NCBI GenBank assembly: GCA_030432565.1
Contig: JAUIGV010000002.1
Span: 158,082 to 222,081 of the forward strand
Origin: Verrucomicrobiia bacterium
GTDB taxonomy: Bacteria; Verrucomicrobiota; Verrucomicrobiia; Verrucomicrobiales; Akkermansiaceae
DNA: 64,000 nt
Direction of reading: 5' to 3'
Numbering within the stretch: position 1 is the first letter of the stretch; each line of letters begins with the position of its first letter. This document shows positions 25,285 through 33,679 of this stretch, piece after piece. The notes below the pieces were generated by a model. It was not told the origin of the DNA and ran no database searches. It was given only the letters and a program-made list of their open reading frames with translations. The position numbers and the translations under genes were made by a program.

Positions 25285-25482
25285 ATGTCGAAAACGATTT
25301 GCGATTGGTCCCGGAAGGAGATTGAGAGGAAGGCTTCAAAGCTTCGGGAGTTGACTGAAGATCCATGTTTTTATTGCCGGAAGTGTGGCCGGGTCGCAAA
25401 CACGAAAAAAGCCCTCTGCAAGGCAAAGGGCTTTGAGTTTGAGGAAAAGTCTGAAGAATGCCGACTTGCCTATTTGAGGTAG
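25285..25482 (+). CDS. Small Cys-containing conserved protein
   Basis: 65 residues. Starts MSKTICDWSRKEIERKASKL and has a CFYCRKCGRVAN cluster (CxxCxxC) near 34-40 plus two later cysteines (ALC, EEC), suggesting a small metal-binding or Fe-S protein. Lies directly downstream of a Fur-like palindrome. Its last 13 bases overlap the 3' end of dps on the other strand, and the dps terminator hairpin lies inside this coding sequence. Confidence 0.7.
   Translation: MSKTICDWSRKEIERKASKLRELTEDPCFYCRKCGRVANTKKALCKAKGFEFEEKSEECRLAYLR
25404..25434 (-). terminator. Rho-independent terminator of dps inside the opposing gene
   Basis: On the minus strand AAAGCCCT pairs with AGGGCTTT around TTGCCTTGCAG and is followed by six T. 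It lies about 36 bases past the dps stop, but within codons of the plus-strand gene at 25285-25482. Confidence 0.7.
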
Positions 25483-25952
25483 CTGTTGAGGAACCAGACG
25501 GCTTTTTGGTGGGTGGAAATCCGGCCAATCAGGAGATCTTCGGTTTCGGCATCTCCTGCTTCTGCCGCGATAACTCGCGCCTTGTGGGCGGCGGCGATCA
25601 CGATTTCGTGGGCGAGAAGAACGGATGAAACCCAGTCTTTTGCCGGAGCTGCAGCAGCTGAGGGGCCTTCGGGAACGGTGGACATCTCGGCGAGTTTTTT
25701 AAGACCGCCTTCGGCATAATGTCCGAGCGCGCGGACCCGCTCGGCAATGTCATCGATGGCGACAAAGAGTTCCTCGTATTGGGTCTGAAACATTTGGTGA
25801 AGAGTGAGAAAATCAGTTCCCTCAACGTTCCAGTGGGCGAGGTGGAGTTGCCCGAGAAGGCCATAGGATTCTGCAACTACGTGATTCAAGTGTGAGGCGA
25901 TGGCGGTAATGGCAGTCGCATCAATATTTTCGGTGGATTTGGTAATACTCAT
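25470..25952 (-). CDS. dps: Dps-family ferritin-like protein
   Basis: 160 residues, the usual Dps size. Dodecameric iron-storage and DNA-protection protein. The intersubunit ferroxidase site residues are recognisable in HLAHWNVEGTDFLTLHQMF (His/His/Asp) and YEELFVAIDDIAERVRALG (Glu/Asp). Residues about 97-106 (EGPSAAAAPAKDW) form the typical loop before the last helices. Placement beside a Fur-like operator and a vitamin B12 receptor suggests a small iron/stress neighbourhood. Confidence 0.93.
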   Translation of the reverse strand: MSITKSTENIDATAITAIASHLNHVVAESYGLLGQLHLAHWNVEGTDFLTLHQMFQTQYEELFVAIDDIAERVRALGHYAEGGLKKLAEMSTVPEGPSAAAAPAKDWVSSVLLAHEIVIAAAHKARVIAAEAGDAETEDLLIGRISTHQKAVWFLNSYLK

Positions 25953-26043
25953 TGGCTTGACGATAAGAAATTTGGCGGATGGGGCAACTGTTGAGTCAGT
26001 ATATTTCCCCTGTTTAGCCTTCTAAGAAATCGGTTCTTGGCCT

Positions 26044-26207
26044 AAAACCGCACCGTCGGTGAGGCACTCATCGATGGTTTCGGGAAGCCCGTCGCACGGG
26101 CAGGAAATTGATGGGGAATCCGGTGAAGTCGATCTCGATGTATTCCGGAGCGGTCCCGCCACTGTAAGTTTACTTTCCAATGGAAATGAATGAGCCAGAT
26201 CGCCAGC
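26044..26207 (+). ncRNA. Cobalamin (B12) riboswitch
   Basis: The leader of the TonB receptor carries the conserved cobalamin core in order: GGGAATCCGGTGAAG, a paired arm, TTCCGGAGCGGTCCCGCCACTGTAA, a variable stem, and GAGCCAGATCGCC. The same order and spacing as B12 riboswitches upstream of btuB genes. It probably controls translation or termination of the receptor when adenosylcobalamin is plentiful. Boundaries are approximate. Confidence 0.92.
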
Positions 26208-26267
26208 CTGAAGTCTTTTGACAATCATGGAGCCTGCGGAGTTCGGGTTCCTGTCTTGAAAAAATAA

Positions 26268-28109
26268 ATGACCAAAGAAAAAACCGTCCTTCCGGGACTG
26301 TTGGGGCTTCTTGGCTTGGGTATTTCATCCGGCCAAAAAGTCGAAGAGCTTGAGCCGTTGACGGTCCTTGCGCGAAGAATTGAATCTGCGAGTGATGAAA
26401 ATGCCTCGTCGGTGGGCATCATTACCTTCAATGAGTTGGCGAGAATGCAACGGCATCGATTGCTGGAGTCCCTTGATCTCATTCCCGGGACACAGGTGCT
26501 CTCCACTGCCGGGCTTACGGGGAATACCGGAACGGCAATCATTCGCGGTCTTCCGAGCCGATACCAGCAGATCATGGTGGATGGAGTGCGGGTTTCGGAC
26601 AACACGAATTCGATGGGGAACTTCCTCGCCAACGGGCAACTGGGACAGATTACCAAAATTGAGGTGCTGCGGGGACCGCAGAGTGTGCTTTACGGCACAG
26701 GTGCTGGTGGTGGTGTGATTGGTTACGAGACTTCAGTGGGTTCGGGAGATCCGGTGCATCAGCTTTTTGCCGAGGGTGGTAGCTTCGAGACTTTTCGAAC
26801 GACCCTCGGTTCGCGTGGACAGCTTGAGGATTTCGCCTATGGAGTTGAGATTGGCTATCAATTCTCCGGGAATGATACTTATGAGGCTCTGCCTCTGCAC
26901 GACTACGGCCAGAGCTCCCTCAATTTGGCGCTGCAATGGCAGCTGGAAGAGGATCTTCGCCTGAAGGTGACCTATCGCGGCACTGACAATCTTCTTGAAA
27001 CCCGGGCTTCCAATGCGTTTGGAGTTTCAAGTTCTGAGATCGAAACAGAGACGGCATTGCTTTCCGCAAACCTCTTCTACCAAGTCAATCCCGGCTGGAA
27101 TGCGCGCCTGACCACGGGGGTCTATTACGAAAATTACCGAGGCGATTTCGACGGTTTTCGATTTGGGACCGATCAGGAACGATGGACCATCAACTGGAGC
27201 AATGAAGTCGTTCTCAGCGATGCGGTCACTTTGGTTGCCGGCTTGGAGGGGTCGGTGAGCCACTTCGACAATTCAGGCGGACGGAGTGTCGATGAGTCCA
27301 TCGCCGGAGCGTATGCCAACTTCTACTATCGACCGGTTGAAGCACTCTTGCTCGAGGTTGGAGGAAGATATGATGAGCATAATGAATTCGATGGAGATTC
27401 TGCGTGGAATGCCGGAGCGGTTTATTCTTTCGGCGAATCAGGAACGCGTATTCATGCCAGGGCCAGTGAGGCTTACCGCAACCCAAGCCGTCTTGATTCC
27501 GAGTTCTTTCCCTCGTTCTTTTCCAACCAGCTCGCCAATCCGGACCTACGATCCGAAGAAATTGTCGGGTGGGAAACGGGATTCACCCAACGTCTCGGAG
27601 ATCATGAATTTGGCGTGACCTATTATAAACAGGAGTTGGAAGATGCTATTGTTACGAGCTTTCCGGCTGCGGGAACCACCCGCCGGATCAATCGGGCAGG
27701 AGTGTCGGCGGTGAGTGGCCTCGAGATCTCGGCGAACGGGAAGTTGATTTCCGACCGATTGGGATATCGCATGGCCTTCACCTCCCAATTTGACGAGGAG
27801 GTGATTGATCTCCCAAATCAACTTGTTTCCATTGACCTGAGTTATGATGCAGACCGTTGGTTGATTGGGGCGGGGGTTTCTTATGTTGGTGAAGCGGCCT
27901 ACCTGGCTCCCGGAAATCCCCAAACCGATTCCCGAACTTTGACCAGAATATACGGTCATTTTCAGGTGACCGAGTCGCTTGCATTGCATGCCCGGATCGA
28001 GAATGTCTTTGATCAGGACTATCAATTGTTTCCGGATACCTTTGGAGAAGGGACCGGAGTGGAGGGACCCGGCAGGTCCGTTTTTGCAGGTGCCACTCTT
28101 TCCTGGTAA
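26268..28109 (+). CDS. btuB: BtuB-like TonB-dependent cobalamin receptor
   Basis: 613-residue outer-membrane receptor. After a short signal-like N-terminus comes the TonB box region (EPLTVLARR), then the plug (LLESLDLIPGTQVLSTAG, GTAIIRGLPSRYQQIMVDGV, IEVLRGPQSVLYGTGAGGGV) and a barrel of about 22 strands ending in the aromatic residue of TLSW. The cobalamin riboswitch in its leader identifies the substrate as B12 or a corrinoid. No btuCDF transporter is adjacent. An unusually weak signal peptide (MTKEKTVLPGLLGLLGLGISSG) is the only oddity. Confidence 0.92.
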   Translation: MTKEKTVLPGLLGLLGLGISSGQKVEELEPLTVLARRIESASDENASSVGIITFNELARMQRHRLLESLDLIPGTQVLSTAGLTGNTGTAIIRGLPSRYQQIMVDGVRVSDNTNSMGNFLANGQLGQITKIEVLRGPQSVLYGTGAGGGVIGYETSVGSGDPVHQLFAEGGSFETFRTTLGSRGQLEDFAYGVEIGYQFSGNDTYEALPLHDYGQSSLNLALQWQLEEDLRLKVTYRGTDNLLETRASNAFGVSSSEIETETALLSANLFYQVNPGWNARLTTGVYYENYRGDFDGFRFGTDQERWTINWSNEVVLSDAVTLVAGLEGSVSHFDNSGGRSVDESIAGAYANFYYRPVEALLLEVGGRYDEHNEFDGDSAWNAGAVYSFGESGTRIHARASEAYRNPSRLDSEFFPSFFSNQLANPDLRSEEIVGWETGFTQRLGDHEFGVTYYKQELEDAIVTSFPAAGTTRRINRAGVSAVSGLEISANGKLISDRLGYRMAFTSQFDEEVIDLPNQLVSIDLSYDADRWLIGAGVSYVGEAAYLAPGNPQTDSRTLTRIYGHFQVTESLALHARIENVFDQDYQLFPDTFGEGTGVEGPGRSVFAGATLSW

Positions 28110-28132
28110 GACCGCCCCGCAAAAGAGCGATG

Positions 28133-28170
28133 TGCATGAGGGAGGTTTTTTGCAAAACCTCCCTCATGCA
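28133..28170. terminator. Perfect 17-base hairpin after btuB
   Basis: Arms TGCATGAGGGAGGTTTT and its exact complement around a TTGC loop. It lies 24 bases past the btuB stop, between convergent genes. The T run is in the stem instead of after it, so it may act as a bidirectional terminator or mRNA stabiliser. Confidence 0.6.
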
Positions 28171-28244
28171 GGAACAACAACGCACGTTCCTTTCGGAACA
28201 CTTTTAAAATGATAGTTAAAGCATCGGTTGTCACCGAAAAAACG

Positions 28245-29132
28245 TCATGCCGGACGGTTGGTTTTGCGAATTTCAGTGCCAATACCAGACTTCGTAAAGA
28301 TCTCTAACAAAAGAGTGTGAGGGGTCCTGCCATCGATGAAGTGGACTTTCTCAACACCGCTCTCCAGGGCTTCCAAAGCCGAGGTGATTTTTGGGATCAT
28401 TCCACCGGTGATCGTTCCGTCCTCCATGAGGTCCCGCGCCTCGTCGCCGGTAATTGACTCGATCAGCGATGATTGATCAGAGGGGTTGCTTAGGAGGCCG
28501 GGCACGTCGGAAAGATAAACAAGTTTGGCGGGTTTTAGCGCACAGGCCAGTGCCGCGGCTGCCAGATCCGCGTTAATATTGTGCGTCTCGCCGCTTTCGA
28601 TATGTCGCCCGAGAGGCGAGACCACCGGGACCAATCCGACCGAGAGCGCATAAAGCACATCTTCGGTGAGACAGTGATTCACCCGTCCAACCCGGCCGAT
28701 GTCAACCTCCTCACCGGATTCATCTTTCCCGGAGAGTTGTGTCGCTTGAAAAACCGATGTGCCGTGGATCGAAGTCGCGCGGCCACCGAACTCGTTGATG
28801 GCATCAACGAGCCCTTGATTGATTTCGCCATGAAGCGTCCGGTCCACGATCTTGATTGCTTCCGGGGTCGTGATGCGAAGGCCACCCACAAACTTGGCCT
28901 CGAGGCCTGACTTTTCCATTGCCGCGGAAATGGCCTTGCCTCCTCCGTGAACGATCACCGGTTTGATTCCGGCCACCTCAAGAAAAACGATGTCGCGCAT
29001 GACCTCCCGAACCAAGCCCGGATCATCCATCGCGGAGCCTCCCATCTTGATCAGGAAGGTCTTTCCGCGAAACCGCTGGAGATAGGGCAGGGCCTTAATG
29101 AGGACAGAAGCTTTTTCAGCTGCAGTAGTCAT
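28245..29132 (-). CDS. argB: Acetylglutamate kinase
   Basis: 295 residues; phosphorylates N-acetylglutamate in the second step of arginine synthesis. Motifs: FLIKMGGSAMDD (phosphate loop), PVIVHGGGKAIS, GRATSIHGTS, NINADLAAAALACALKPAKL and GGMIPKITSALEAL. N-terminal ALPYLQRFRG is the helix seen in arginine-sensitive, hexameric ArgB, so feedback control is possible. ATG at 29132 chosen; an earlier in-frame start has no homology. Monocistronic, divergent from the methyltransferase pair. Confidence 0.96.
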   Translation of the reverse strand: MTTAAEKASVLIKALPYLQRFRGKTFLIKMGGSAMDDPGLVREVMRDIVFLEVAGIKPVIVHGGGKAISAAMEKSGLEAKFVGGLRITTPEAIKIVDRTLHGEINQGLVDAINEFGGRATSIHGTSVFQATQLSGKDESGEEVDIGRVGRVNHCLTEDVLYALSVGLVPVVSPLGRHIESGETHNINADLAAAALACALKPAKLVYLSDVPGLLSNPSDQSSLIESITGDEARDLMEDGTITGGMIPKITSALEALESGVEKVHFIDGRTPHTLLLEIFTKSGIGTEIRKTNRPA

Positions 29133-29173
29133 GGCTCCATCGTAAAGAGTCGGCGTCCGCTTGACCATTGCGA

Positions 29174-29800
29174 ATGAGAGCTTATCACGGAGTCGTGAAA
29201 CGACAGGTGGTTCCCGAGATTCTCGATTCCCTTCCGGGAGACGATCCGGGGGCTTTAAGGAGTCGCCGGGATCTGCGACTCATCAACTTCCTCATGGGAA
29301 ACGAACGTTGGATCATGATGCAGAATCATGATGGGGGGGTAATCGAGCTTGGAGCGGGCGAGGGGCAACTGACCCGAAGGCTTGCGGAGCGGGGAAAGGT
29401 CGTCGGATTGGATTTTCAAGAACGTCCTGATGGACTTGATATTCCCTGGGAGACGGGTGATCTCTTTACAAGCCTTCCCAAGGTGGACGGCGAAACCGTG
29501 GTGGCGAATCTTATCCTGCATCATTTCGAGGACCGTCAATTGGCCCGGCTGGGAAAGTTAATTCGGAGGCGTCGCGCTTTGATTGCGGTCGAGCCGTGGC
29601 GCAGCCGGATCTCGCTTGCGGAGGGGTATGCTCTTTGGCCGTTCATCAACCATGTCACCAAACATGATATGGTGGCGAGTATCCGGGCAGGATTTCGAAA
29701 AGGAGAGCTACGCGGGCTTTTGGACCTGGGTGATGAGTGGGAGTGGAAAGAGGAGGTCTCGTTGCTTGGCGGGCTTCGTGTGTTAGCTTGGCGAAAATGA
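29174..29800 (+). CDS. Class I SAM-dependent methyltransferase
   Basis: About 208 residues. SAM-binding motif I is VIELGAGEGQLTRRLAERG near 55-75 followed by VVGLDFQERPDGL, and motif IV region is VVANLILHHFEDRQL. The stop overlaps the start of the FAD oxidoreductase as ATGA, indicating coupled translation. In other bacteria this pair occurs downstream of type III polyketide synthases and tailors alkyl-phenolic lipids; no such synthase is present here, so the substrate is open. A TTG two codons earlier is an alternative start. Confidence 0.82.
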   Translation: MRAYHGVVKRQVVPEILDSLPGDDPGALRSRRDLRLINFLMGNERWIMMQNHDGGVIELGAGEGQLTRRLAERGKVVGLDFQERPDGLDIPWETGDLFTSLPKVDGETVVANLILHHFEDRQLARLGKLIRRRRALIAVEPWRSRISLAEGYALWPFINHVTKHDMVASIRAGFRKGELRGLLDLGDEWEWKEEVSLLGGLRVLAWRK

Positions 29801-30813
29801 AGTCGATCGAAATTGCAGGAGGAGGCCTGGCCGGTCTCTCTCTTGGTATCGCTCTGCGAGAGCGGGGGGTGCCGGTCATCGTTCGTGAAGCGAGCACTTA
29901 TCCCCGGCACCGGGTCTGTGGCGAGTTCATCAACGGGGTGACCGAAGAGACCCTCGGCAATCTTGGGATCGCCGATATTTTTTGTGATGCTCTTCGGCAC
30001 CACGCGACCCGATGGTGGATGGGGCCAAAAAAGATCCTGGAAGCCAGGCTTACCCGACCTGCTCTTGGGATGTCCCGCTGGGAGATGGATGAGCGCCTAC
30101 GGGTTCGGTTCGAGGATCTTGGGGGCGGGTTGAGGACGAAGGACCGGGTCCGGGCCGAGCCGGGGGAAGGTGTCGTGTGGGCTGCAGGGCGTCACCTCGA
30201 GAAGGCAAGCCGGCTCCTTGGGCTGAAGGCTCATTTCGAGGGGGTTGATCTCGGTGGTTTCCTCGAAATGCATATCGGGGAAGGGACTTATGTTGGCCTG
30301 ACTCCGATCACCTCCGACGGGAGCAAGGTCAATGTCTGTGGGTTGTTCAAGAAGGGCGGGGCCGCGAAGGGGGTGAATCCAATCGTGGATGCTCTTCGAA
30401 AAAGTGGTCTCGGTTTACTTGCGGAGCGACTTGAAGGTGCGCAAATGGATCCCGCTTCTCTCACCGGGATTAGTGGTTTTCAATTGGGAGGGCAACGGGT
30501 GCCCGACCGTTTTTGCTCGCTGGGAGATGCCGAGAGGATGATTCCTCCTTTTACCGGAAATGGAATGTCGATGGCGTTTGAATCAGCCGAAAGCGCGCTG
30601 CCGCACCTCCTGGATTACTGTGCGGGCGGAGTGACGTGGGATCAGGTTGTTGTTAAAGTACGAGATTCACTTGAAAAACGTTTCCAAAAGAGGGTCCGAC
30701 TGGCGCTTCAGCTTCATCGCTGTCTCACAAATGAAGTTGGTCGCAAGGTTTTAAGCTCGGCCGCCGTGGCCGGGGTTCTGCCTTTTTCGTGGCTTCACCG
30801 GCGGCTCTCCTAG
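29797..30813 (+). CDS. FAD-dependent oxidoreductase (geranylgeranyl-reductase-like)
   Basis: 338 residues with a Rossmann dinucleotide motif IAGGGLAGLSLGIALRERGV at the start, YPRHRVCGEFING (family motif with Cys near 45), and a second FAD motif FCSLGDAERMIPPFTGNGMS near 245-265. It resembles monooxygenase/reductases of the geranylgeranyl-reductase group. It overlaps the methyltransferase by four bases and ends two bases before the convergent ydcF-like stop. No membrane segment. Substrate not inferable beyond a hydrophobic or aromatic compound. Confidence 0.82.
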   Translation: MKSIEIAGGGLAGLSLGIALRERGVPVIVREASTYPRHRVCGEFINGVTEETLGNLGIADIFCDALRHHATRWWMGPKKILEARLTRPALGMSRWEMDERLRVRFEDLGGGLRTKDRVRAEPGEGVVWAAGRHLEKASRLLGLKAHFEGVDLGGFLEMHIGEGTYVGLTPITSDGSKVNVCGLFKKGGAAKGVNPIVDALRKSGLGLLAERLEGAQMDPASLTGISGFQLGGQRVPDRFCSLGDAERMIPPFTGNGMSMAFESAESALPHLLDYCAGGVTWDQVVVKVRDSLEKRFQKRVRLALQLHRCLTNEVGRKVLSSAAVAGVLPFSWLHRRLS

Positions 30814-30815
30814 TG

Positions 30816-31403
30816 CTACTTTCCGGTAAGGAGATAGCTGTGGTAGAGAAGGAATTCCTCAAAGAGAAATTTCGATTTCGCTTTCAGCGATTTGAATTTC
30901 GAAGATGGGGTTGCAGAAACATAGACTTCAAGTCCGAGGTCGGTCGCCATGCGTCGCGCTCTTTTGAGGTGCCATGGGTCACTCACAAGAAGGGCCGACT
31001 TCCACTTTTCATCCCCCATAATCTTTTTGGCTTCGCGCAGATTGTCGAGGGTGTTGCCTGATTCTTTTTCAACGCGAAGAGCATTTTCGGGAACGCCCAT
31101 GCGGACGCAATAGTCCGAGCCGACTTCGGACTCCGCATGCTTGGCTCCCTTGCCATATCCCCCGGTCAGGATAATGAACTTGGCCTTTCCCGTCTTGTAG
31201 AGAACGATGGCGTGATTCAGGCGTTCTTCAAGAACGGGCGATGGCTTGTCATGCCAAGCCGCGGCCCCCAGCACGATGGCGCAATCCGCGGTTCGGTCGC
31301 GGTTGAGATGTCCAACCCGATGGATGTCCCAGAGTTGTCCTCCAATGTATGTGAATACGAGGAGGACGATCGTGGAAATGATGCGGCGTCGGCGTCGGGG
31401 CAT
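30816..31403 (-). CDS. YdcF/SanA-family (DUF218) membrane-anchored protein
   Basis: 195 residues: a basic start, one transmembrane helix at about 8-25, and a DUF218 domain with ADCAIVLGAAAWHDKPSP, IILTGGYGKGAKHAESEVG, ESGNTLDNLREAKKIM and LVSDPWHLKRARRMA. Members are linked to envelope integrity and vancomycin sensitivity in E. coli (SanA). Active domain would face the periplasm. Single gene. Confidence 0.9.
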   Translation of the reverse strand: MPRRRRRIISTIVLLVFTYIGGQLWDIHRVGHLNRDRTADCAIVLGAAAWHDKPSPVLEERLNHAIVLYKTGKAKFIILTGGYGKGAKHAESEVGSDYCVRMGVPENALRVEKESGNTLDNLREAKKIMGDEKWKSALLVSDPWHLKRARRMATDLGLEVYVSATPSSKFKSLKAKSKFLFEEFLLYHSYLLTGK

Positions 31404-31449
31404 TAGAGGTTTTCTGGCGAGGGGGGTGCCAGAATGTCTTCAACTATCA

Positions 31450-32931
31450 TTAGGATTCAAGCTGCGATTTATAATAAGTTAGAAATACTTCGTCGTTTCG
31501 ATGAGTGGTCATCCCGGCCAGTTCGTAATGGCGTGATGAAGGGAGGAAATCACCCGGGAGTCCCGTGAGGGTGGGCGCCTCCTGTCCCCCGAAGAGTGTG
31601 TGGGGAGCCCAGGTCAGATTAATCTCGTCGACCACATCGAGTTCGAAGAGTTGCCTTACAAGACTGCCTCCGCCTTCACAGAGCAGAGTGGTGATGTCGG
31701 GGTTGTTTCGCAGTTCTGCCAAAAAACCGCTGAGAGTTGTTCGATGAATCGTGGCGGGAAGGTCCGGTAATTTGCCTTCGTCCGAAATCACGAGATGACG
31801 GGGTCCCCCATCGGAGTGGAAGAAGGGATGATTGCTATCAAATTTGCCCTCCCTGGAAATCACGCAACGCCATGCATTGTGACCTTCGCCGGCCATGGTC
31901 ATTTGATCGGCCTCCAGGGTCGCCCGTCCCACGAGAATGGCATCGGCACGTTTTCGGATTTCAAGCAGTCGTTCGAGATCTGCCTTCGATGTGAAGTGGG
32001 CCGGTGATTTTCCGGTGGTGGAGATTTTACCATCAGCCGAAATGGCGAGGTTTAGAATGACACGTAGCCTGGGTTGAAATGGTACGACAACTTTCAGAGT
32101 TTCCCAACATGCCCTGACATTGTGGACCCGGAAGATGTGAGCGCCTTTGACAATGCCATCGGTGAGGAGGGCGATTGTGCCGGGGTCACGCTCGCGCGGG
32201 TCGGGAAGATCCAGAACATCGCCAATGACCGTTTTACGTGAGATAGGAAGGAGGACCGGGCAGCCGAAGTCCATGATCCTTTGGAGTTCGCGAAGGACAA
32301 GTAGGTTGTCTTCCTTTTGCTTTGCGAAGTCGAGGCCGGGGTCGATCACAATCTGACTCAAGCTTAAACCGGCCGCCCTGGCGGTCTCGATTTTTTCTTT
32401 GAAGAACCCGGTCATCGCTTCCATGAGGTTTTCCCAGCGCTGATGGGTGTGGGATACCTTGGGCTGACCCACGGAGTGCATGATGAGGAGCGGGACCCGG
32501 TGTTGTGCGCATAGTCTGGCGTTCCGGTCGTCGGGAAGAGCCGACATGTCATTCAGGAGATCGATTTCGGGACCGAGGATTTGCTCCACCACCTCGGTCC
32601 TCCAGGTGTTTACCGAAAGAAGAGCGGGGGAGATCTGCTCGTTGTCGGCGCCTTCGGTTTCGTCTCGAAGTTGTGCCCAGTGGTCGAGAAAAGATCTCAG
32701 TCGGCGAACTTCCTCATCCACTGAAATCGCCTCTCGATTGGTTCGCGCGGATTCGGCACCGATGTCGATGATATCCGCACCCTCCCGGATGTGCTTTCTT
32801 GCCTGTTCCAGGGCTTGGGCCGGATCGAGGGAGCCATCGCCCGAGAAGGAATCGTCGTTGATATTGACGATCCCCATCAGGAGGGGGCGACGGGGAAATG
32901 AGATCTTGCGTGTGGGCGTTTCGAGGATCAT
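31450..32931 (-). CDS. Dihydropteroate synthase fused to a RibD C-terminal reductase domain
   Basis: 493 residues, two enzymes in one chain. Residues 1-270 are DHPS (FolP): LLMGIVNINDDSFSGDG, ADIIDIGAESA, LLNDMSALPD, IVIDPGLDFAKQKEDN, PISRKTVIGD and the final IFRVHNV supply the pterin and phosphate ligands. The usual Asp of the SIDT motif is Asn (SVNTW). Residues about 275-490 are the RibD_C/DHFR-like fold: RVILNLAISADGKIST, RADAILVGRATLEAD and LLCEGGGSLVRQLFE. The second domain could reduce dihydropteroate or dihydrofolate in place of FolA, which is inference. The start codon side overlaps the SDR stop by four bases. Confidence 0.9.
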   Translation of the reverse strand: MILETPTRKISFPRRPLLMGIVNINDDSFSGDGSLDPAQALEQARKHIREGADIIDIGAESARTNREAISVDEEVRRLRSFLDHWAQLRDETEGADNEQISPALLSVNTWRTEVVEQILGPEIDLLNDMSALPDDRNARLCAQHRVPLLIMHSVGQPKVSHTHQRWENLMEAMTGFFKEKIETARAAGLSLSQIVIDPGLDFAKQKEDNLLVLRELQRIMDFGCPVLLPISRKTVIGDVLDLPDPRERDPGTIALLTDGIVKGAHIFRVHNVRACWETLKVVVPFQPRLRVILNLAISADGKISTTGKSPAHFTSKADLERLLEIRKRADAILVGRATLEADQMTMAGEGHNAWRCVISREGKFDSNHPFFHSDGGPRHLVISDEGKLPDLPATIHRTTLSGFLAELRNNPDITTLLCEGGGSLVRQLFELDVVDEINLTWAPHTLFGGQEAPTLTGLPGDFLPSSRHYELAGMTTHRNDEVFLTYYKSQLES

Positions 32932-33599
32932 GGCGCGGTCAAAGCCCGGCCGTTGTCTTCCGGAGTGAGCGAAGTCAGAAAAGGGGCGGCGGTGATGGCC
33001 CAGGTTTCGGGTGTCGGGAAGCTTTCCGCTTCTTCACCCATGCACTTGCGCAGCATGTCGGTTGCAATGATGCCCGGGTTTAGCGCGACGGCTGCCATGC
33101 CGGGAGGGAGCTCCTGGGAAAGCGATTGTGTGAGGCCTTCGATCGCCCACTTGCTCGCGCAATAGGGGGCGACCTCGGGTGACGTGGAGCGGCCCCAACC
33201 TGATGAGAGGTTGACGATGATGCCTTTTCCCTCCGCAAGCATCACGGGCATGGCATGACGAATGACATTGGCGGTGCCATTAATATTAACCGCAGTGAGT
33301 TGATCAAAATCCTGGGGTGGAATTTCCCAGAGTGGGGCGGGTGAGTTGATGATGGCCGCGTTGTTGATGACCAGCTCCGGAGCTCCGGCCGCTGCCAGCG
33401 CTTCGTCGCAAAAGTCGGAGACGATGAGGTCACTGGTGACATCGCAGGGGATAAAGTGGCCCTCGGGGAATTCATTCTTGAGGTGTTCGAGCGCAATTTC
33501 ATTACGCCCGCACCCGACCACGGTGTGGCCCGCTTTGAGAAACTCGGGCACGAGTGCCCGGCCTAATCCGGAGGTGCATCCTGTCAGCCAAATTGTCAT
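32928..33599 (-). CDS. Short-chain dehydrogenase/reductase
   Basis: 223 residues of a classical SDR. Cofactor motif TGCTSGLGRALV at about 6-17, CGRN after strand 2 (Arg favouring NADPH), NNAAI, and the catalytic Ser with YCASK (Tyr-x3-Lys) near 150. It is the first gene of a coupled pair with the DHPS-RibD_C fusion (ATGA overlap). FolM and sepiapterin reductase are SDRs acting on pterins, so a role in pterin reduction is plausible but not shown. ATG at 33599; upstream open codons lack homology. Confidence 0.88.
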   Translation of the reverse strand: MTIWLTGCTSGLGRALVPEFLKAGHTVVGCGRNEIALEHLKNEFPEGHFIPCDVTSDLIVSDFCDEALAAAGAPELVINNAAIINSPAPLWEIPPQDFDQLTAVNINGTANVIRHAMPVMLAEGKGIIVNLSSGWGRSTSPEVAPYCASKWAIEGLTQSLSQELPPGMAAVALNPGIIATDMLRKCMGEEAESFPTPETWAITAAPFLTSLTPEDNGRALTAP

Positions 33600-33679
33600 G
33601 GGGAGCGAGACTACGATTGTTCGCGGAGAATGACAATCGCGCTTGCCGGGCTTCTTGGCGAGGTCCAGTCTTTGCCCCA

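Noticed and set aside
26022..26228. Small minus-strand frames upstream of btuB
   Set aside because: They coincide with the conserved cobalamin riboswitch.
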